A stretch of DNA of 64,000 nt from Mastigamoeba balamuthi (taxonomy: Eukaryota > Evosea > Mastigamoebida > Mastigamoebidae). The stretch spans positions 1,381,252 through 1,445,251 of the forward strand of contig CACRSC010000084.1 in assembly GCA_902651635.1 (NCBI GenBank). Direction: 5' to 3'. This document shows positions 54,641 to 64,000 of this stretch, piece by piece. How positions within the stretch are numbered: the first letter of the stretch is position 1; every line of letters starts with the position of its first letter. Made by a program: the position numbers and the translations under genes. The notes below the pieces were generated by a model. The model ran no database searches and was not told the origin of the DNA. It worked only from the letters and a program-made list of their open reading frames with translations.

Positions 54641-55928
54641 ATGGACAGCAGCAAGCCAGCAGCAGCACCAGCTCCAGTATCAGCTCCAGCAGCAGCAGCC
54701 CAGGAGCAGGGAGAGGGCAAGAGGAGCGCGAGCCCCGGGAACAGCAACGCAGCGGACCCCAAGAGGAGCACGACGCCTGCGGTGGCGCTGTCGCGGGCGT
54801 GGGTGCCGTGCGTGCCCGAGCAGAGCCCGGCGACGGCGTCTGTGCTGAGCCTGGTGGGCAACACGCCGCTGCTGGAGCTGAGCCCCAACGTCTTTGCCAA
54901 GTGCGAGTTCCTCAACCCGGGCGGCAGCATCAAGGACCGCATCGCCAAGCACATTGTCGTCGAGAGCGAGCGCTCGGGGAGGCTCCGCAAGGGCATGATC
55001 ATCGCCGAGGCGACCTCGGGCAACACGGGCATCGGGCTGGCGCTGGCGGGGCGCGTCATGGGCTACCGCGTGGCCATCTTCATGCCCGAGGTCATGAGCG
55101 TCGAGCGCCAGAAGGTCATCCGGGCCCTGGGCGCTGACCTCGTGCTCACGCCCAAGGCAGAGTTCATCGAGGGCAGCGTCAGGCGCGTCCACGCCTTTGC
55201 CGCCTCCAACCCCAACGTCATGTGCGTCGACCAGTTCAGCAACCCGCTCAACCCCGAGGTACACTCAAACATACAGGGGGGGGAAGGGCTCAGGGGGATT
55301 ATCTGGAGATATTTCCCTCCTAGATCGTGCGACGTGCGAGATATGGAATTGCTGTGTCACTAGAGATATTGCATTGTGATATTTCTGTGGTGAATACCAG
55401 GAATCGTCACTTTTATCGCACAAATCAGCTGATTTTTCCAACACCTGGCGCGCTGGACAGGCGCACTACGCGACGACGGGCCCGGAGATCTGGGCGCAGA
55501 TGGGGGGCCGCGTGGACGCGTTCGTGGCCGGGGTGGGCTCCGGGGGCACGCTGCAGGGCGTGGGCAAGTACCTGCGCGAGCGCAACCCCGACTGCAAGAT
55601 CTTCGCCGTCGAGCCCGACAAGTTCTCTGCGATCCTCGGCATCGAGCCCGGCCTCAACGTGCTGCACTGCATCCAGGGCATCGGCGACGGCTTCGTGCCC
55701 GAGGTCCTCGACACGGCGATGCTGAGCGGCGTCATCACGGTCGCCGACGACGACGCGCTGTACCTGACGCGCAAGCTGGCCAAGGAGAGGGGGCTGCTCG
55801 TCGGCACCTCGAGCGGCGCCAACTTCTTCGGCGCCCTGCAGGTCTCGAGCATGCTGGGGCCCAACGCCCGCGTCGCCACGGTGCTGGCAGACCGTGCCGA
55901 GCGCTACTTCAGCACAGCGCTCTTCTGA
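54641..55928 (+). CDS. Cysteine synthase (O-acetylserine sulfhydrylase) family PLP enzyme
   Basis: Two exons, 54641-55258 and 55461-55928, joined phase 0; 361 residues. Makes cysteine from O-acetylserine and sulfide, or cystathionine from serine and homocysteine if CBS-type (family knowledge). PLP-binding Lys is in GGSIKDRIA and the phosphate loop in TSGNTGIGLA. Also seen are VCVDQFSNPLNPE, AHYATTGPEIWAQ, GVGSGGTLQGVGKYL and GLLVGTSSGANFF. There is no haem-binding N terminus and no CBS domain pair, favouring cysteine synthase. The first ~60 residues are an Ala/Ser/Pro-rich extension lacking a clear targeting signal. Confidence 0.9.
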
Positions 55929-56223
55929 GGTGCTTGCGCCTTTGCTTGCGCCCCCCTTGTTGATTCAGCTGTGTGGGCTGAGCGTCCCACGATGCCACAA
56001 CCGTTATGCATGTTCTCGTTCTTGTCTCTGCAGAGCTCTTGCAATGCGCATAGGGTTATCTCTCTCTCTGAGTCTGCTTTGGTGGCCGTACTCGTGTCTT
56101 GGTGCCCCAAGCGTCCTAATTGTGCTGTTCAGAGAACCAGAACAACCGTGTTACTTTGTCAGGATAATACCAGCTTCTTGCGCATCAATGCACAGTCGCT
56201 GTCGCCTGCCAGTGGCCCACACG
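55929..56223. other. Convergent intergenic region
   Basis: 3' flanks of the cysteine synthase and Crinkler-like NTPase genes. Nothing recognisable. Confidence 0.5.
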
Positions 56224-59027
56224 TCAGGGTTTCTTCTTAATCAGAGCCTTGAACGCCCTTGGTGCGATGCGTGCCGGCGAGGGCGGAACTCGGACGGGCT
56301 CGTCGAGTGTTGTTGCAAAGAACTCCGGGCGGCACCCCAGGGTCGGTCCGTACAGCGCCCTGATGCCCGCTCTCGGCACCGCAATCAAGCGGTCGTTGCT
56401 CCACGTCCTCCCGACGAGACTCTCGTTGGGTATCGGGCGTGCGTTGACACGAACAACCAGCAGATCCTTGTGCTGGAGGCGCCGTGCTGCCCCACCATCC
56501 TTGGCCTCAAGGTTCGAGGGCGATAGGAAGGACCCCTCCTTGTCACAAGAGAACCTCAGCTCCACGGCAACATCAGGTTGGCCCTTTGACGCACGGAACC
56601 CATGGAGGACTTCGAACCTGAGATAGTGGTGAACAATAAGTGGCCAAGGTATTACCGAACCTCGGGTTCCCTTCACACTGCATGTAGACGGCCTTCGTGA
56701 GGTCGCAGGATCCATCCCAGTGTTCATCCATATGGACGATAGCGCAGCTCGGGTAGTAGGCGATCTTCTCCTCGAGCAGCCGGGCGTCCTTGGCCACTGC
56801 CCCGCGGTAGTGCTTCCCGATCTCCACTGGCTCGCCCTTGGCACAGTTGAGCACTCGCATGACATACTCCCACCCTGCGTGGAAACGCTCGAGATGTGCA
56901 TGCGTTCCAGCTGCAGAGCCAGCAGACCACACGAAGCCCGGGAAGATGAAGTCCTCGACGACACGCGCGATGTCCCTCTCCAGCCCCTCAGCAGCGCTCG
57001 AGGCACGGCGGGCCCACATGCGGATGTGGAAGGGAGGCACCGAGGGAACGATGGACAGACAGCCTGGCTGGGCCCCCTCGAGACCGCTTGTGTAGGTCCC
57101 TTTGGAGACGAGGTTTTGTACCAGCACGCCTCGACCCAGCTTGGACGACAGCTGGACTGTCTCACCCAGGAAGACGGGCTTGAGGACAGCAAGGCTGAGG
57201 TCCGACGCGATTCGCATGTCCGAGCGCAGCATCGCTTCCATCTCCGCCGACAGCGCATCGTAGCTCAGCCTCCTCTCGTCGACCTCTGCCCCGCCTGATG
57301 CGGCGACCGCGCTGGTCAGCACGTCGTGCAGGAACTGCAGCGTCCGCGGGTGGCCCCCGCAGTCGGCAATCGCGCAGCGCACGCAGGCAGAGCCCACCAC
57401 CTCGGGTGGCAGGTCTCTAAAGAGTATCTCGGCATCGTGCTGGCGCAGCTGCTCCAGCGGGACCCAGTCGATCCACCTGGCGCGCGGAGGGGGGGGATCA
57501 GTAGTGTCCTCTGTCCGTGCTCGCCCTCTCCGCACCTTCCCGTTCGACTCGAGTACTCCTGGAGCAGCAGAGCGTCCCGGGACGTCACCGCACAAAACAG
57601 CACCGGCCTCTCGCTCGGTCTGGCCGCTCGGCGGCGATGGAAGACGTCGAGCGCGGACCCGATGTGCGTGAGCACATCGTGGAAGTTGCTGTGGCCGCTG
57701 CCGAGGCCGTCGGCCTTGAGCAGCTCGTCCACGCCGAGGAAGAACGACCGCGAGCCGCTGTCCTGCTGTATCGCCCGCAGCGCGGTGCTGAGCGTGAGGC
57801 TCGAGTAGCTCGGGTCTCCACGAGCCCACGTCACAAACGGGTCCCAGTTCACGTCGGGCAACTCGCTGTCCTGCGTGAAGTCGAAGAAGTACCTGCGCAG
57901 GACAGCATTCAATCGTGAGGCATGTTCACATAAGGGCCAGGGGCAGCACGCGCGTACGTGGCCAGCACTCGGAGGGAGAAGCTGGCCTCGATGGCCTCGT
58001 CGTCGCGCGACGTGTGCGCAGACCAGGCGTTGAACGTGACCAACAGGGGCACCGCCGCGTCGAGGGCCTCGCACATGGCCGAGTACGGCTCGTTGTGTTC
58101 CCTCACGTGCTGCGCGAGGAGGCCCGAGGCGACGGCGTCCAGCAGCTGCGACATGCCGGTTCCGGGGGCGCCAGCCACAGCGGCAATGGAGTTCGCGTGG
58201 CGGGGCTCTGCCTCGGGGCACGAGAACCTCTTCCAGAACGTCGTGCCGAGAGCGTTGTACGACGCCTCACGGCCCACGATCTTCCCGAACGCGTTGGCCG
58301 AGCGCTGAGCAGCGGGGTCAGGGATCGGCAGGACGAGGCAGGTGCAGCCAGACAAGGTGCTGGGCGAGGGAGAGGGAGAGGTGCAGAGGAGAGCCCGCGC
58401 ACGTAGTTGGGGAGCCGCCTGTCATGCTTCGGCCTCAGGCCTGCCACGAGCCTGGGCACGGCCATCATTCGCAGGATGGAGGCTCGGACGCCCTCGGGCG
58501 TCCAGGGGTCGAACACCACTGCCCTGGTGGCGCTCTGTGCGGACTCAGCCAGCCACTCTGCGAGGTCGCCCATCGCCAGGGCCCCAGGGCTGTGTCAGGT
58601 GTGGGGGGAAGCTAGGCGTCATTGCTGAAGCACCTCGAGGGACCACGGGGGCCCGAATGCGGACGAGGATGGCGTAGCAGCCTGAGGTCCTGAGCGCCTC
58701 GAGTGTTCTGAAGAAGTGGTCGAGGCCTGCGCTCGTGTTGAGCACGCGGCTGTCGCTGGTGGCGTAGCGGCGCAGGAACCCCGGCGACTGGAGCTCGGCA
58801 TCGCCCGGCAGGACCAGCGAGACGCTGCCCACCTGTGCGCCTATCCCGAGCTGGGCGACGACGGCACGCGTGAGGTCGGCGCCGTCGGGCTCGCTGTGGC
58901 CGTCGCAGCACACCTCGACGATGTCGGTCTCTGGCCCGTCGAGCCCGACGAACACCCGACGCTGCACAGGAACAGCGTGGCGGAGGTGCTCCATTGCCGA
59001 AGTACCGGTGATCTGCGGTGCGGCCAT
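56224..59027 (-). CDS. Crinkler/RHS-like P-loop NTPase protein
   Basis: The first exon is probably 59027-58665; further exons run to the stop at 56224. The junction between the first exon and the next block is not in phase as read, so a missed exon or frameshift exists there. The N-terminal region (VFVGLDGPETDIVEVCCDG) may be a header domain. The NTPase has a P-loop (AGAPGTGMSQLLDAV), LLVTFNAW, a Walker B-like FFLGVDELLKA and a sensor-like FCAVTSRDALLLQ. The Walker A lysine is Met. The C-terminal part resembles the nuclease-like end of this family (tentative). Crinkler/RHS proteins occur as effectors or selfish-element proteins; function here unknown. A Crinkler-like kinase and a probable transposase lie nearby. 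Confidence 0.65.
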
Positions 59028-59158
59028 CCCGCAAAAAAAACTCCCGCCAAAATCAACTGAAAGTGTAGATATCAATTGGGTATCTTCTTCATCGGGTATG
59101 ATATCCAGACAGATTTGTGATTGTTCCAATTGAAGCAAGCAAAGCAGAAGTGATACGC

Positions 59159-60868
59159 ATGGGGTTGAAAAAGCTCCGGGATAAGTGGGACTCGTTCGTG
59201 AGCCATCTTCGCCCGTCGGGCAAGGCACAGTCGAGTAACACCACATCGTCAGACTCCATCTGCCGCCTGTCGGGAGCACCGCAATCCGGAGAAGCTGCAA
59301 TGGGCGGGGGAGGGCAAGCAGTGTGTATGCTCGAGAGCCTCCCGCTCAGTCTCATTGTCGAGTTCATCGTGCCACTGCTGGACCTCAGGTCTCTCTGCGC
59401 GCTGTCCCGTGTGTGCCGCGCTGCTCGTTCAGTGTGCGTCTCTGCCCCGCTGTGCTCGGAAATCACTATCGAGCCCACATCTTCGAGGCTGCGCTCTCTG
59501 GCGTGCTCCCCTATGGCCGGCGTCATCCGTTCTGTTCGGTTTCCCAGCGGAGAGTGGGTGGACATGTCGCCGCTGTACAGCGATCCAGAGGCCCTGTCTT
59601 CTGCACTGCTGGCCCTGTCCTCTCTCACAACACTCGATGCTGAAGGTATTTACATCGGGCCACCAGCGTGGAAGGCGATGTGCGAGATGCAGTCGCTGGT
59701 GTCGCTCACCATCACTGTCGCCGATCTCGGCCTCCACTTCAGGGCTTTTGTTGCCAGCAGGGGCCTCCAGCTCCAGGAGCTCGTGTGTAACATGGGCGGC
59801 AAGTGCACTGGCGTGGTGACAGCGCTCGCTGATTTGGGCCGCCCTCTGCAGCTGAGGAAGCTCGTGGGGGTGCCTGCCAGGGAGTTCCTGGGCGTTGTGG
59901 CCTCGACCGACCGCATCTTCCGGTGTCTGAAGATGCTCAGTGCAGCAGGTGACATCACTGGTGCAGTTGTTACAGAGACCGAGATAGGGCCGCTGCTGCG
60001 TGCACAGTGCCCCAGACTGGAGGTTATTGGCGGATGCAGTGCTTTGGTGACGCAGGTACTTGCACACGTCCCGCGAATCTGCGCGGTCTGTCACCCAATA
60101 AGCAAGTGGCAACAACTGAGCCTTGTTCAAGAGACGAGGCCCTCGCTGGCACTGACAGTGGCCCGTCTCGAGGGCGAAGAAATTGAGTTGAATCCAGACC
60201 CCCGAGAGACCTTCTGCGGACTGCTGAGCATATGCTCTTCTATGGTCATTCTCAATCTCACCTTTGTAAACGAGGAGGGCCTCGCAGATGTTATCTGCAC
60301 GTCCCTACCGCTCCTCAAGAGGCTCGGCCTTCAATACTGCTTTATGGGTGCTGCAGGAGAGCAGAACTCGGGTGCCACGCTCAGTAAACTGGTCGTGGAT
60401 TGCTTGCCTGTTTCTATTCTGCAGCACCCGATCTGCCGCAGTCTTGAGATGATTACATGCAACAAAGGACCTACCCAGGCATTGATCGACATCGTCTCTG
60501 CAACGGACCTCAGGAAGTTGAAGTATAAACCGTTCCTGACCGTCACGCAGCTGCAGGAAGTGTTGGGCCACCTCAGCGATTCTGCATCGGTTTCTCTTTC
60601 TGTGGACTCGGGTGATGAGGCTCTCACGCAGCCTGACGTGCTGTCGTGGCTGAGCTCGCACGATCACTGGACGATCTTCCTCGGAGAGGAACCGCTGTCG
60701 GACACCACTGCACAGAAGTGCGAGAGTCTAAGTGCGAGAGTCTGGGCATCAGAGTGGTCACAGACTCCTCCACAGGCAACCTCGTGCTGGCCAAGGGCAC
60801 TGCGGACATCGGTTGGTACAATTCCTACGATCTATGAGTGCCAGCCCTGCATCGTGAGAGTGGGATAA
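59159..60868 (+). CDS. F-box-like protein, C terminus altered by a 14-bp tandem duplication
   Basis: Intronless, 569 residues as read. An F-box-like segment (LESLPLSLIVEFIVPLLDLR then ALSRVCRAARSV) lies near residues 58-95, followed by a long region with leucine-rich spacing (LPLLKRLGLQYCF, SSLTTLDAEG) that may form irregular LRRs. F-box proteins recruit substrates to SCF ubiquitin ligases (family knowledge). At 60716-60743 a 14-bp unit is present twice; the shift makes the last ~40 codons read an unrelated tail. Skipping one copy would end the protein in a hydrophilic sequence finishing at 60837 (IGWYNSYDL). Codon bias is weaker than in housekeeping neighbours. Confidence 0.65.
   Translation: MGLKKLRDKWDSFVSHLRPSGKAQSSNTTSSDSICRLSGAPQSGEAAMGGGGQAVCMLESLPLSLIVEFIVPLLDLRSLCALSRVCRAARSVCVSAPLCSEITIEPTSSRLRSLACSPMAGVIRSVRFPSGEWVDMSPLYSDPEALSSALLALSSLTTLDAEGIYIGPPAWKAMCEMQSLVSLTITVADLGLHFRAFVASRGLQLQELVCNMGGKCTGVVTALADLGRPLQLRKLVGVPAREFLGVVASTDRIFRCLKMLSAAGDITGAVVTETEIGPLLRAQCPRLEVIGGCSALVTQVLAHVPRICAVCHPISKWQQLSLVQETRPSLALTVARLEGEEIELNPDPRETFCGLLSICSSMVILNLTFVNEEGLADVICTSLPLLKRLGLQYCFMGAAGEQNSGATLSKLVVDCLPVSILQHPICRSLEMITCNKGPTQALIDIVSATDLRKLKYKPFLTVTQLQEVLGHLSDSASVSLSVDSGDEALTQPDVLSWLSSHDHWTIFLGEEPLSDTTAQKCESLSARVWASEWSQTPPQATSCWPRALRTSVGTIPTIYECQPCIVRVG
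60716..60743. repeat. 14-bp tandem duplication causing a frameshift
   Basis: AAGTGCGAGAGTCT at 60716-60729 is repeated exactly at 60730-60743. Because 14 is not a multiple of three, the reading frame changes at the second copy. Confidence 0.9.
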
Positions 60869-61093
60869 ATCACTTTCATCCCTCAACAAGCAACTAGATT
60901 GTCGAAGTTCAACGTGATTCATTGACTGACTATCTCCCGGGAGAATGTTGCAGGTGTTTTGTGATGAGAGTTACGACACATCAATTGAAACAGACGTCAC
61001 TTCGTCACCTGCTCTTTAAGGCCCCTCACACCCACCTCGTTGAGCCAACGACAGTATTCAAGAACGTGAACAACTGTCTTCGAAGCACTGGTG

Positions 61094-63263
61094 TCAGCAC
61101 AGCAGACTGTAAGAAGAGGTCCGGGCGTCGCTGGTCATCTTCAACTGCCCTCCAACCTGACTTGGCTGGGACGCGATGTGCGGGAGTTTGTCGGCGAGCA
61201 AGTCGTAGTTGCACGCCTCTGCCGCGGACAGGAGCTCGACGAAGTTGCCATTCGCCATAGCCTGCCACCCATCAGCGCTTTCTGAAGCGGTGGTGCGAGG
61301 CTGCTCCATCGCAGCCCGGAGCAGCGGACAGGCGAGGGCGAAAGCTGTCTTGACAAGGGCGACGAGGTCGTCAGCGAACCCGTACTGCACGTCCCTGAAG
61401 AGGTCGCAAGTCAGAGGCGTACACTTGAAAGATGTGTGGGTGGAAATTGCTTACCCCGAAACCGCGGAACGCTGCACAGACGAGGACGTGTACTCGTACA
61501 TGCCCACGTAAGTGTTGGGCCCGGGAGTAGCAGCAAACCCCCAATCGATGAGGAAGAGCTGCAGCTGCTTATCCCCGCCAGAGAACGCGAGCACGTTTGC
61601 GGGGCGAATGTCACGATGCACTACGTTGCGCTCGTGGGCAGCCTGGACGGTGCGGACGAGCATGTCGAAGTGTGCCACGGCGCCGGCTCCCACCGGCTTG
61701 CAGAGCGGGCGAGTGACAGAGACGCCGCCCGAGCAGATGCCGAGCAGCTCCGGGACGCCCTCAATGCCCGCGAGCAGCTGCACGGTCCAGGCGTCCTTCG
61801 AATCCGCAACAAATGGCGGCGAGATGCACTTGAGCACCGCCGTCCTGCCGCGGAACCTGCACTCATAGACGCTGCTCGTCGCACCCCTTGCGAGTCAAGA
61901 CCACGGGGTCGGTGCCACATTGCATCACCGGCGGCATTCCGCCCGTGAGTGCAGGGGTCCGCTCGCCTGTGCATGTGATTGGTGTTGGGTCCTGCTGCTG
62001 GGCAGCTAAGCGTGTTTGACGCTCATGAGCGAGACGAGCATCTGCCGCAGAGGGATTTCCGACGTCTTGATCTCGGTGTAGCTGCAGAGGCACGCCCCGT
62101 CTGAGTCGCATTCCGCCTTCTGCACGACCATCCAGACGGTCGACAGGAAGTTCGTCCCCACCGCGAGAACCTGTAATCAAGTGGTAAAACGAGCCCGTCT
62201 GAGGGCGCCTCGAAGAAGTTCTTGGGGGCAGCGCGAGGCACCGACCGAACGCCGTCCGTCATGAGACTCAAAGCACTCAGAAGAGACGTCTGCAGAGAAC
62301 CCTCACCCGTTCCCACGGAGCATTCTGTGTGCAGCGCACATGAGTACGCAAAACCACTGAAGTCGAGAGGCGGACCTTTAATCGTCTGCCAGGCACTCGC
62401 CTCTTCGCCAGAAGGAGCAGGCACATCTGCACGGAGCAGCGCCTTCAGGTCGAATGGTATGTCGTTGCCAGCGAACTTGGAAGCGACGGCGCCTCCCAGA
62501 GTGGTGTCCGACAGCGGGGTTCCAAACGGCGTGACTGCCCACAAGTTCGTAACAGAGCACGAGTGGGGGTGGGAGGGTGCGAACGGCCGCGTGGCTCTCG
62601 GTACAGCTTGTTGGCGCGGACGTGCTGCAGCAGAGAAGCTGCGGTTGGGCACAGAGCCAACTCGTACACGGTTCTCTTGGTGGGCGGCATTCTGTGCAGA
62701 TAGTTGCAAACGGTGGCGGCCTGGGCCTCTGGGAACCCTCCGCCAGCGCCAGACAATGAAGGACCACTTCCGCCGCACGCTCCTCCACGGATGGCTCTTG
62801 TTGGGAACTCGGGGTCAATTGACAGAACTGCTAAGGAGGGCTGGATTCATTAAGGTGCCCGTGTAGCATTTGCTTTCTTGGGAGAAAGCAGTTGAGTGGA
62901 ACAAAGTTGGGGGTGAAGCGGGGATTATGGGGAGAGGGCTGGAGCAAAGAGAGAAGCGGTGAACCTCTTGGACTGAAAAGAAAAGAAGCTGCACGTGAGG
63001 CGGATAAGACAAAATGAAGTACCGTCAGATTGGGGTGGCACGTGGCGGTAGGTGAGGCCAGGAACAAGCCAGTGTGTGGCGTCGAAGAGCTTTGGGCCGG
63101 ACAAAACGCCGTCATTGACGCACTTGAGCGAGCCTCTGCCGCCAAACTCATCGTCGAGTACCTTGCGCGCGCTCACAGGGGCGCGTAGGTTTCTTTGGGA
63201 CTCCCATCCCAGCTCTCGATGCCTACGTCTCCCATATCGATAAAAATGAGGAGGCTTGCACAT
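61094..63263 (-). CDS. Crinkler-like protein with a C-terminal protein kinase domain (possible frameshift)
   Basis: Supported exons on the minus strand: a 5' block near 63263-63030 with a header-like domain (VLDDEFGGRGSLKC, DATHWLVPGLTYR), middle blocks between about 62822 and 62025, a kinase exon 61856-61455 and the last exon 61394-61094 (phase-matched). Kinase landmarks are AVLK (ATP-binding Lys), VPELLGICSGG, NVVHRDIRPANVL (HRD) and LIDWGFA (DWG in place of DFG). The glycine-rich loop just upstream is offset by one base at a C4 run (61884-61887, plus strand). Middle-exon borders are uncertain. It resembles Crinkler effector kinases. Crinklers act in host or rival cells in other lineages (family knowledge); role here unknown. 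Confidence 0.55.
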
Positions 63264-63281
63264 AGTGACAGGCGATGCCAC

Positions 63282-63608
63282 AAGGAAATGGGAGGGTGTG
63301 TCTGGGATTAAGGAAAGCAGGGAGAATGTGGCCTAAAGGAAACGGATAAAAGAAGTGTTTAAGTCAAGGCGATACTCTGTGATGCCATTCGCTGTCTCCG
63401 CGATCGATCAATTGTCTCGAGGTAATCTCCACAGGCAGAGTATCCTGACGGATCAAAGAGATCATTGTACAGCTTTGGCCAAAGGAGCTGCCCGTTCGTG
63501 ACGTGAGCTCGTGAGACCCTCACTCAGCTCCGCCCTGCAGGCGATTTAGATGGACGAGAGATATCCCCAGAATTTTTTGTATGAGATATCCGCAGAACTC
63601 AAACAACA
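63282..63608. other. Intergenic region with AGATAT elements
   Basis: Contains paired AGATATCC/TGAGATATCC stretches (63555-63595) shortly before the transposase-like start. No other gene seen. Confidence 0.5.
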
Positions 63609-64000
63609 ATGCCAAGAGAGATCATCACACACAAGAACATCACAGACACTGTGTACCACTTCATTGGGGGTTCCCTGGCCAATGAAATGGTTGTTTACCT
63701 CGAGAGCAGCCCACTCAAGCTCATAGGGGAGAATTTGCCAGACGACACATGCCGTCGGTGGCTAGAAATAACTCTGTTCCACGATCTCACGGGAACCGGG
63801 ATGAACCGCCTCAAGTACGGCCTGCACACGTGGTACAAGGTCAGCAACGAGACGATCAACAAGAACATGCACCGAATTCGCACCTCTCTTGCATCGTGGG
63901 CCAGAGCCCAGATTAATCTGGGCACTTATGAACAAAGGAAAGCTGCTGTGCGCCACATGAAAGCCAAGGGAGAAATCGAGGGAGTAACTCTCTGGCTTGA
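63609..64000 (+). CDS. Probable DDE-type transposase, N-terminal part (3' partial)
   Basis: Starts ATG at 63609 (MPREIITHKNITDTVYHFIG) and runs off the right edge; 130 residues visible. It has an N-terminal helical region with Trp/Tyr-rich stretches (LKYGLHTWYKVSNETINKN) and ends in GEIEGVTLWL, the kind of strand that precedes the first catalytic Asp in DDE-type transposases (tentative; the Asp would be just outside the window). It is AT-richer than the host genes and intronless so far. It could instead belong to an unrelated protein. Confidence 0.45.
   Translation, partial: MPREIITHKNITDTVYHFIGGSLANEMVVYLESSPLKLIGENLPDDTCRRWLEITLFHDLTGTGMNRLKYGLHTWYKVSNETINKNMHRIRTSLASWARAQINLGTYEQRKAAVRHMKAKGEIEGVTLWL

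Noticed and set aside
1-64000. Prokaryotic operon, CRISPR array or phage interpretation
   Set aside because: Phased introns, a nuclear-type tRNA without CCA, SNARE, RhoGAP and DIRS-like sequences identify eukaryotic nuclear DNA. No direct-repeat arrays with unique spacers were seen.

Overview
This is nuclear DNA of a GC-rich eukaryotic microbe. Most genes are interrupted by short spliceosomal introns, codons favour G or C at the third position, and there are no operons or bacterial ribosome-binding sites. The gene content (fused Rho GEF/GAP regulator, sphingomyelin-synthase-like enzyme, Sel1 and ankyrin repeat proteins, Qa-SNARE, MNN1-type mannosyltransferase, Crinkler-like proteins, DIRS-like retroelement) suits a free-living or amoeboid protist. 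I cannot name the species. Exon joins below were built by hand from splice signals and checked by reading-phase continuity.

Layout. 1-6.3 kb (minus): a DH-PH-WW-like-RhoGAP-propeller protein running off the left edge, then a CAP/SCP-domain protein. 7.1-7.6 kb: a small unknown gene. 8.4-15.7 kb (minus): a tandem array of three DHA2-like MFS transporters that share an upstream element; the third is frameshifted near its N terminus. 16.7-20.5 kb: an unknown five-exon gene, an unknown intronless gene between two copies of a ~145-bp repeat, and a sphingomyelin-synthase-like gene. 21.4-30.5 kb: a pRiA4b ORF-3-like protein, an inositol polyphosphate kinase, an ART-like/Sel1 protein and a MATE transporter. 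30.5-35.1 kb: an AT-richer, gene-poor stretch with a decayed duplicate of the MATE gene tail. 35.4-40.0 kb: an ankyrin-like protein (with an assembly gap) and an MNN1-family mannosyltransferase. 40.4-48.8 kb (minus): a nine-exon gene for a 2,449-residue type I membrane protein whose third intron contains a complete tRNA-Glu gene. 49.3-51.97 kb: AT-richer DNA with two decayed DIRS-like reverse transcriptase fragments, ending at a single N. 52-56 kb: a truncated signal-peptide gene, a Qa-SNARE and a cysteine synthase. 56.2-64 kb: a Crinkler/RHS-like NTPase, an F-box-like protein, a Crinkler-like kinase and the start of a probable transposase.

Genome-level signals: about one in five phase-checked introns (9 of about 46) begin with GC rather than GT; the octamer TCAATTGA recurs outside exons; and short palindromes built on AGATATCT lie in introns and intergenic DNA. 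The genes do not form one pathway. Neighbouring themes are membrane traffic and lipid/inositol signalling (15-31 kb, 52-54 kb), transport (8-16 kb, 29-30 kb), surface glycoprotein and glycosylation (38-49 kb) and effector-like or selfish genes (56-64 kb).
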